A stretch of 64,000 nt of DNA, taken from contig CAJWCO010000012.1 in NCBI GenBank assembly GCA_913031145.1, positions 1 through 64,000 of the forward strand, written 5' to 3'. The notes beneath the pieces were generated by a model. That model made no database searches. It was given only the letters and a program-made list of their open reading frames with translations, and was not told the DNA's origin. The translations under genes and the position numbers were made by a program. The DNA is from an uncultured Cellvibrionales bacterium. Its GTDB lineage: Bacteria > Pseudomonadota > Gammaproteobacteria > Pseudomonadales > Porticoccaceae. Numbering within the stretch: the stretch's first letter is position 1; every line of letters begins with the position of its first letter. Positions 59,997 through 64,000 of this stretch are shown here, piece after piece.

Positions 59997-62873
59997 ATGC
60001 TCAAATTAAGACAGTGCTGCGTAAGTATATTTTCATCTTTGATTATATTTAGCTTTGTGGGATTCGCTATGGGGCAAAGCGCGACATCCGCAGGCGGGGA
60101 CACGGAAGGTTTAGAAGAAATTGTTGTCACCGGAGAAATTATGCGCGGAGCTATGCGATCTTTAGACGTCAAGCGCAATAACACGGTGATTTCCGACGCG
60201 CTGTTTGGCGCAGAGCTCGGTGAATTGCCTGACCTATCTATTGCGGAATCACTCGAACGCATGACAGGGGTCACATCGGATCGTTTCAAAGGCGGCGCCT
60301 CCGAAATGTCGATTCGAGGACTCGGCGCATTTCTTTCTTACTCCACATTTAACGGGCGCGAGATCACGTCGGGTAGCGACGGGCGTCAGGTTAATTTTGG
60401 GCAGTTCCCCTCAGAACTTGTGAGCGGAACGATTGCCTATAAATCGCAATCAGCTAGCATGGTCGAAGGAGGTATATCCGGGACCCTTGAACTGAGAGGC
60501 TTAAAGCCAATTGACTATGGCAAGCGTCGTATCCAAATCCAAGGACTATTTGGATACAGTGACTATGAGGCGCGAGTGGACGATGGCGAAGGACTAAGCC
60601 AGCGTTATACAGCGTCATTTATTGACAGTTGGGACACCAGCAATGGTAAGGTAGGAATTGCTATTGGTGCGCAACTAAGAGATGACACAGCGCCAGAAGA
60701 CTTTTCTACATCAAGCTCGAGCTACCGCCCGTGCATCACACAACATGCACTCGGGAGCGGTAGCCCTAACTACGCGAGTAGTAACTGCAGTGCCAGTGAT
60801 GACAACACAATCACCAGCGCGGCGCAGAGCGCAGCTGAGGGTATTCCCTTCTATCTTGTTTCGAACCAATACATTTGGCGCGCGATGAAAACAGACGCCG
60901 ATAAGGACTCAATTTTTGCGACGATTCAGTGGCAACCGAATGATAACCTCGATTTGGTGTTCGATTATCAATTCTCCGATCGCCACGACTCTGAAGAGAG
61001 AGCTAACATTGTTTTAGCAGATGGCCGACGTAAGATTACACCCCTCTCAATTGCCGCCAACGGCGCGTTGATGGAATGGACTGGGGAAACACGCGTCGAA
61101 AACCAAACGGTGTATCGCGTCCGTGATGAGTCCTTTGAAAGTGTGGGATTCGGTTGGAACTGGAATCAGGATCGCCTGACGCTCTCAGGCGATATTTCTT
61201 ATAATTCCAGCGAACGTAATCAAGACGAACTCGACATGCGCATTCGGCGTAATGCCCGAGTTGATTACACCGCGAGCCGAATCGGCACTGATGTCCCCAA
61301 CTGGGTCATCAACGATGAGGACGCGTTTGATCTGATGGACCATTCAGTTTATGACAACGGTGCCAGGGCGCGTAGACGTCTTGAAGATAACACAGATGAA
61401 ATCTTTGCTATCAAATTAGATCTTGATTACGCGGTGGATGGCGAGTTCTTCACAAACTTCAAAACGGGCCTGCGCAGCTCATCTCGAGAAAGAATGGGCG
61501 ATGATGGTATAGACTGTGAGACCGGAAAGACATCTGACAATTGCTCCGACTTTGTTCTTGTCGAGGGCAATTACGCCAGTGCGGGTGCAGTAGCTACCCA
61601 ACGTGACTCGTTTATTGTGGAGGACCTTTATGATGGAGTGGACACCGACTTCGCTTTAACCGAGTGGGCCACTTGGGATGCTGTAGATCTTTACACCGCC
61701 TTAACCGGTAGTCCTGTTGCCGGTTTATTCGACGCTGGGGCCAGCTCGATGTCCAACCACGATACCGATGTCACAGAGGATATTTTCGCTGTTTATATGC
61801 AAGGCGATTTTGCGACTCAACTCTTCGGTCTTCCCGCGAGTGGTAATGTGGGATTACGGGTTGTGCAAACCGATATACAATCACTGGGTATTCGCTCCGG
61901 ATATACCGTCACGGACAACGCCGAGGATGCTTTCCAAACCGTTTCGGTGGTCGGCGGAACGTTTGGCGGCTATGAGATGAATAGTTTCACAAACGTGCTA
62001 CCAAGCGCGAACATTACCTTTGAACTGGACGAGGATAGATTGCTCCGACTGGCGGCCTACAAAGCAATATCTCGCCCCGATGTTCGGCAGATGTCCGCCG
62101 CTCTCAACCTCAGAGAGGATAGCGAATTTGATGCGACTACGGAGTCAATCGGTGATTTGGTATCCGCGACGGGAAATCCCTATCTTGAGCCCCTTGAGGC
62201 CATGAATCTTGATATCTCGTGGGAGTGGTATATCAGTGATACCTCCGCGGTATCTGTGGCGGCATATTGGAAAAAATTGCAAACAGGGACAGAGTTAGGA
62301 CAAGAACAGCTCTCGATTGATGTGGACGGAGCCGCGTTAGAGACCACCATAACTCGCTTCCAAAATTCAAACGACTCAAGTACGCTTACTGGACTGGAAC
62401 TTACGGGTCAGCATGTCTTCACTAATTTACCCGCGCCCTTCAATGGCCTGGGTGTTAGCGGCGGAATCAATTTAGCCGACTCTGACTATGAGACGCCTGA
62501 CCCAACATCTGTTGGCGGGAGTGCCTATCCAATGCGAGACTTCGTACCTCCGGCTAACATCATCGGTTTCTCCGATCGTTCGATGAACGCGTCGGTATTT
62601 TGGGAAAATGAAGTCATTAGCTTACGCCTTGCCTACAAAGAGCGGACAGAGTACTTCAAAGATTACCGCCAGGGCGCCCTTAGATATGTGGGTGATCAAG
62701 GCTTCTTGGATTTTTCAGCCTCCTATAAAATCAACAAACAGTGGAGAGTACGATTGTCTGGTCTAAACCTTTTGGATGAACCCAACGTTATGTACCGTCC
62801 TCTAGCCAACCAAGTTGCTGAGGCGAACTATAGCGGTAGTCGTTTCTTCCTGAGTGTTCAAGGGAAGTTTTAG
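59997..62873 (+). CDS. TonB-dependent receptor, carbohydrate-type
   Basis: Signal peptide SLIIFSFVGFAMGQ; EEIVVTGEI; ELPDLSIAESLERMTGVTSDR..EMSIRGLG; C-terminal SRFFLSVQGKF; located in the PUL. Confidence 0.94.
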   Translation: MLKLRQCCVSIFSSLIIFSFVGFAMGQSATSAGGDTEGLEEIVVTGEIMRGAMRSLDVKRNNTVISDALFGAELGELPDLSIAESLERMTGVTSDRFKGGASEMSIRGLGAFLSYSTFNGREITSGSDGRQVNFGQFPSELVSGTIAYKSQSASMVEGGISGTLELRGLKPIDYGKRRIQIQGLFGYSDYEARVDDGEGLSQRYTASFIDSWDTSNGKVGIAIGAQLRDDTAPEDFSTSSSSYRPCITQHALGSGSPNYASSNCSASDDNTITSAAQSAAEGIPFYLVSNQYIWRAMKTDADKDSIFATIQWQPNDNLDLVFDYQFSDRHDSEERANIVLADGRRKITPLSIAANGALMEWTGETRVENQTVYRVRDESFESVGFGWNWNQDRLTLSGDISYNSSERNQDELDMRIRRNARVDYTASRIGTDVPNWVINDEDAFDLMDHSVYDNGARARRRLEDNTDEIFAIKLDLDYAVDGEFFTNFKTGLRSSSRERMGDDGIDCETGKTSDNCSDFVLVEGNYASAGAVATQRDSFIVEDLYDGVDTDFALTEWATWDAVDLYTALTGSPVAGLFDAGASSMSNHDTDVTEDIFAVYMQGDFATQLFGLPASGNVGLRVVQTDIQSLGIRSGYTVTDNAEDAFQTVSVVGGTFGGYEMNSFTNVLPSANITFELDEDRLLRLAAYKAISRPDVRQMSAALNLREDSEFDATTESIGDLVSATGNPYLEPLEAMNLDISWEWYISDTSAVSVAAYWKKLQTGTELGQEQLSIDVDGAALETTITRFQNSNDSSTLTGLELTGQHVFTNLPAPFNGLGVSGGINLADSDYETPDPTSVGGSAYPMRDFVPPANIIGFSDRSMNASVFWENEVISLRLAYKERTEYFKDYRQGALRYVGDQGFLDFSASYKINKQWRVRLSGLNLLDEPNVMYRPLANQVAEANYSGSRFFLSVQGKF

Positions 62874-62899
62874 TAGAGCACAGTCCATATGTGCAGTCC

Positions 62900-62929
62900 A
62901 AGCTGGGCTAGATTCGTCTAGCCCAGCTT
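62900..62929. terminator. Perfect 13-bp stem with TTCG tetraloop between TBDR and the distal lyase gene
   Basis: AAGCTGGGCTAGA TTCG TCTAGCCCAGCTT; no poly-U run after the stem. Confidence 0.6.
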
Positions 62930-62943
62930 TCGGTTAATAAATT

Positions 62944-64000
62944 ATGGTTCCTTTACTTCGTTGTTTACTTTGCCTTTGCGGCTTCCTAATCGGCACCGGC
63001 GGACTCGCAGAAGCAACCGAATCGACTGCCAGTGCGGACAAGATGACCACGCACTGCGAGCATACTGATCCAAACCAGCCTAATCTGTACCTTTGGAACC
63101 CAGAGAACCTCAATATTACTCGAACACGCCTCGCAAATACGCCATCATCATCTGTTTCAAAGGCATATGAGCGATTGTTAAGAAATGCTGAAAAAGCGCT
63201 GATATCGGGCCCTTTTAGCGTTGTCTTTAAAACCAAAACACCCCCAAGTGGCAATAAGCAGGACTACTACAGCACCGCACCCTATTGGTGGCCCAATCCG
63301 GCGACAAAGGACGGATTGCCGTATATTCGGAAAGATGGTGTTACCAACCCTGATCGAAAAAATTCAGACACAGATCGAGAGTCATTAGGCCAACTCAGCA
63401 ATAATGTCGTAACGTTGTCACTGGCCGCCTATCTAAGTGGCGAAGTTCGCTATGCGCAAAAAGCCGCCGCTCTGTTGCGCGTCTGGTTTGTTGATGAACT
63501 TACCAGCATGAACCCAAACCTGAACTATGCGCAAGCAATTCCGGGAGTGACCGACGGTCGCGGCGTGGGCATTATCGATACGTACAGCCTTGTGCAGGTT
63601 ATTGACGCAATCGGGCTACTCGAACATATGACCGCCCTCTCCGCTGGAGAGATCGCCGGTTTAAAAGGGTGGTTTACTGATTACACGCTGTGGCTAATAA
63701 CCAGTTCCAACGGCATGGATGAGCGAAAAAGATCAAATAACCACGGTATTTACTATGACTTACAAGTCGCGGTCTTCGCTGCATTTGTGGGCGATTACAC
63801 TGCCGTCAAAGTCATGCTTGATAGTATCAAAAATCGCCGTATACCCTCTCAAATCAACGCAAAGGGGCAGTTGCCTGCCGAGTTAAAGAGAACCAAGTCT
63901 TTTCACTACACGGCGTTTACGATTCGAGGACTCATGGACGCAGCAGATTTAGCCGAGTGCATTGGCGAAGATCTATGGATGCACACCACACCTAAAGGCG
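62944..64000 (+). CDS. PF05426-type (alginate lyase superfamily) polysaccharide lyase, truncated by the right window edge
   Basis: Hand translation from ATG 62944: MVPLLRCLLCLCGFLIGTGGLAEA..YYSTAPYWWPNPATKDGLPYIRKDG..NLNYAQAIPGVTDGRGVGIIDTYSLVQ..RSNNHGIYYDLQ..ELKRTKSFHYTAF, open to base 64000. Confidence 0.88.
   Translation, partial: MVPLLRCLLCLCGFLIGTGGLAEATESTASADKMTTHCEHTDPNQPNLYLWNPENLNITRTRLANTPSSSVSKAYERLLRNAEKALISGPFSVVFKTKTPPSGNKQDYYSTAPYWWPNPATKDGLPYIRKDGVTNPDRKNSDTDRESLGQLSNNVVTLSLAAYLSGEVRYAQKAAALLRVWFVDELTSMNPNLNYAQAIPGVTDGRGVGIIDTYSLVQVIDAIGLLEHMTALSAGEIAGLKGWFTDYTLWLITSSNGMDERKRSNNHGIYYDLQVAVFAAFVGDYTAVKVMLDSIKNRRIPSQINAKGQLPAELKRTKSFHYTAFTIRGLMDAADLAECIGEDLWMHTTPKG

Noticed and set aside
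41452-64000. Assigning the PUL to alginate or ulvan degradation
   Set aside because: Although PF05426 is named alginate lyase, no DEH reductase was seen, and no rhamnose genes or sulfatases lie in the cluster; KduI/KduD plus UxaC/UxuB/ManD point to glucuronate-type units. Specificity is left open.
1-64000. Mobile elements, phage genes, tRNA/rRNA genes, CRISPR arrays and known defence systems
   Set aside because: None supported on visual inspection; no transposase/integrase motifs, T-loop-like tRNA structure or spacer arrays were seen.

Overview
The window looks like a chromosomal segment of a marine-type gammaproteobacterium (taxonomy inferred from gene content only). I saw no rRNA, tRNA, CRISPR, transposase, integrase or phage genes. 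From left to right it contains: (i) a decayed DUF3604 gene with three in-frame stops and a frameshift; (ii) a flavin monooxygenase, a cytoplasmic cysteine-ladder LRR protein and a pxpABC 5-oxoprolinase operon; (iii) an ECF sigma, minimal FecR-like, TonB-dependent receptor (TBDR), DASS transporter and two alpha/beta-hydrolase cassette; (iv) a secreted beta-propeller, a giant multidomain DUF1800 protein and a DUF1501 protein; (v) an alpha/beta-hydrolase/class III cyclase fusion, a lipoprotein sulfatase, a class II aldolase, an MFS transporter and an acetoacetate-CoA ligase; (vi) a Ser/Thr kinase, PP2C, Zn-metallopeptidase, alpha-E and circularly permuted ATP-grasp cluster; (vii) a ~22.5 kb polysaccharide utilization locus from 41452 to the right edge. 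That locus carries two PF05426-type lyases, an orphan beta-helix protein, GH2, GH105, DUF4861, KduI/KduD, UxaC/UxuB/ManD/KdgK, a TRAP transporter, a GntR regulator and a TBDR. It appears dedicated to a uronic-acid (probably glucuronate-rich) polysaccharide. A candidate TTGGTCA operator motif recurs in its three regulatory intergenic regions. The best leads are the uronate PUL with its orphan beta-helix protein and the kinase/phosphatase/ATP-grasp/alpha-E/peptidase neighbourhood. All function calls come from reading motifs by eye; no database search was possible.
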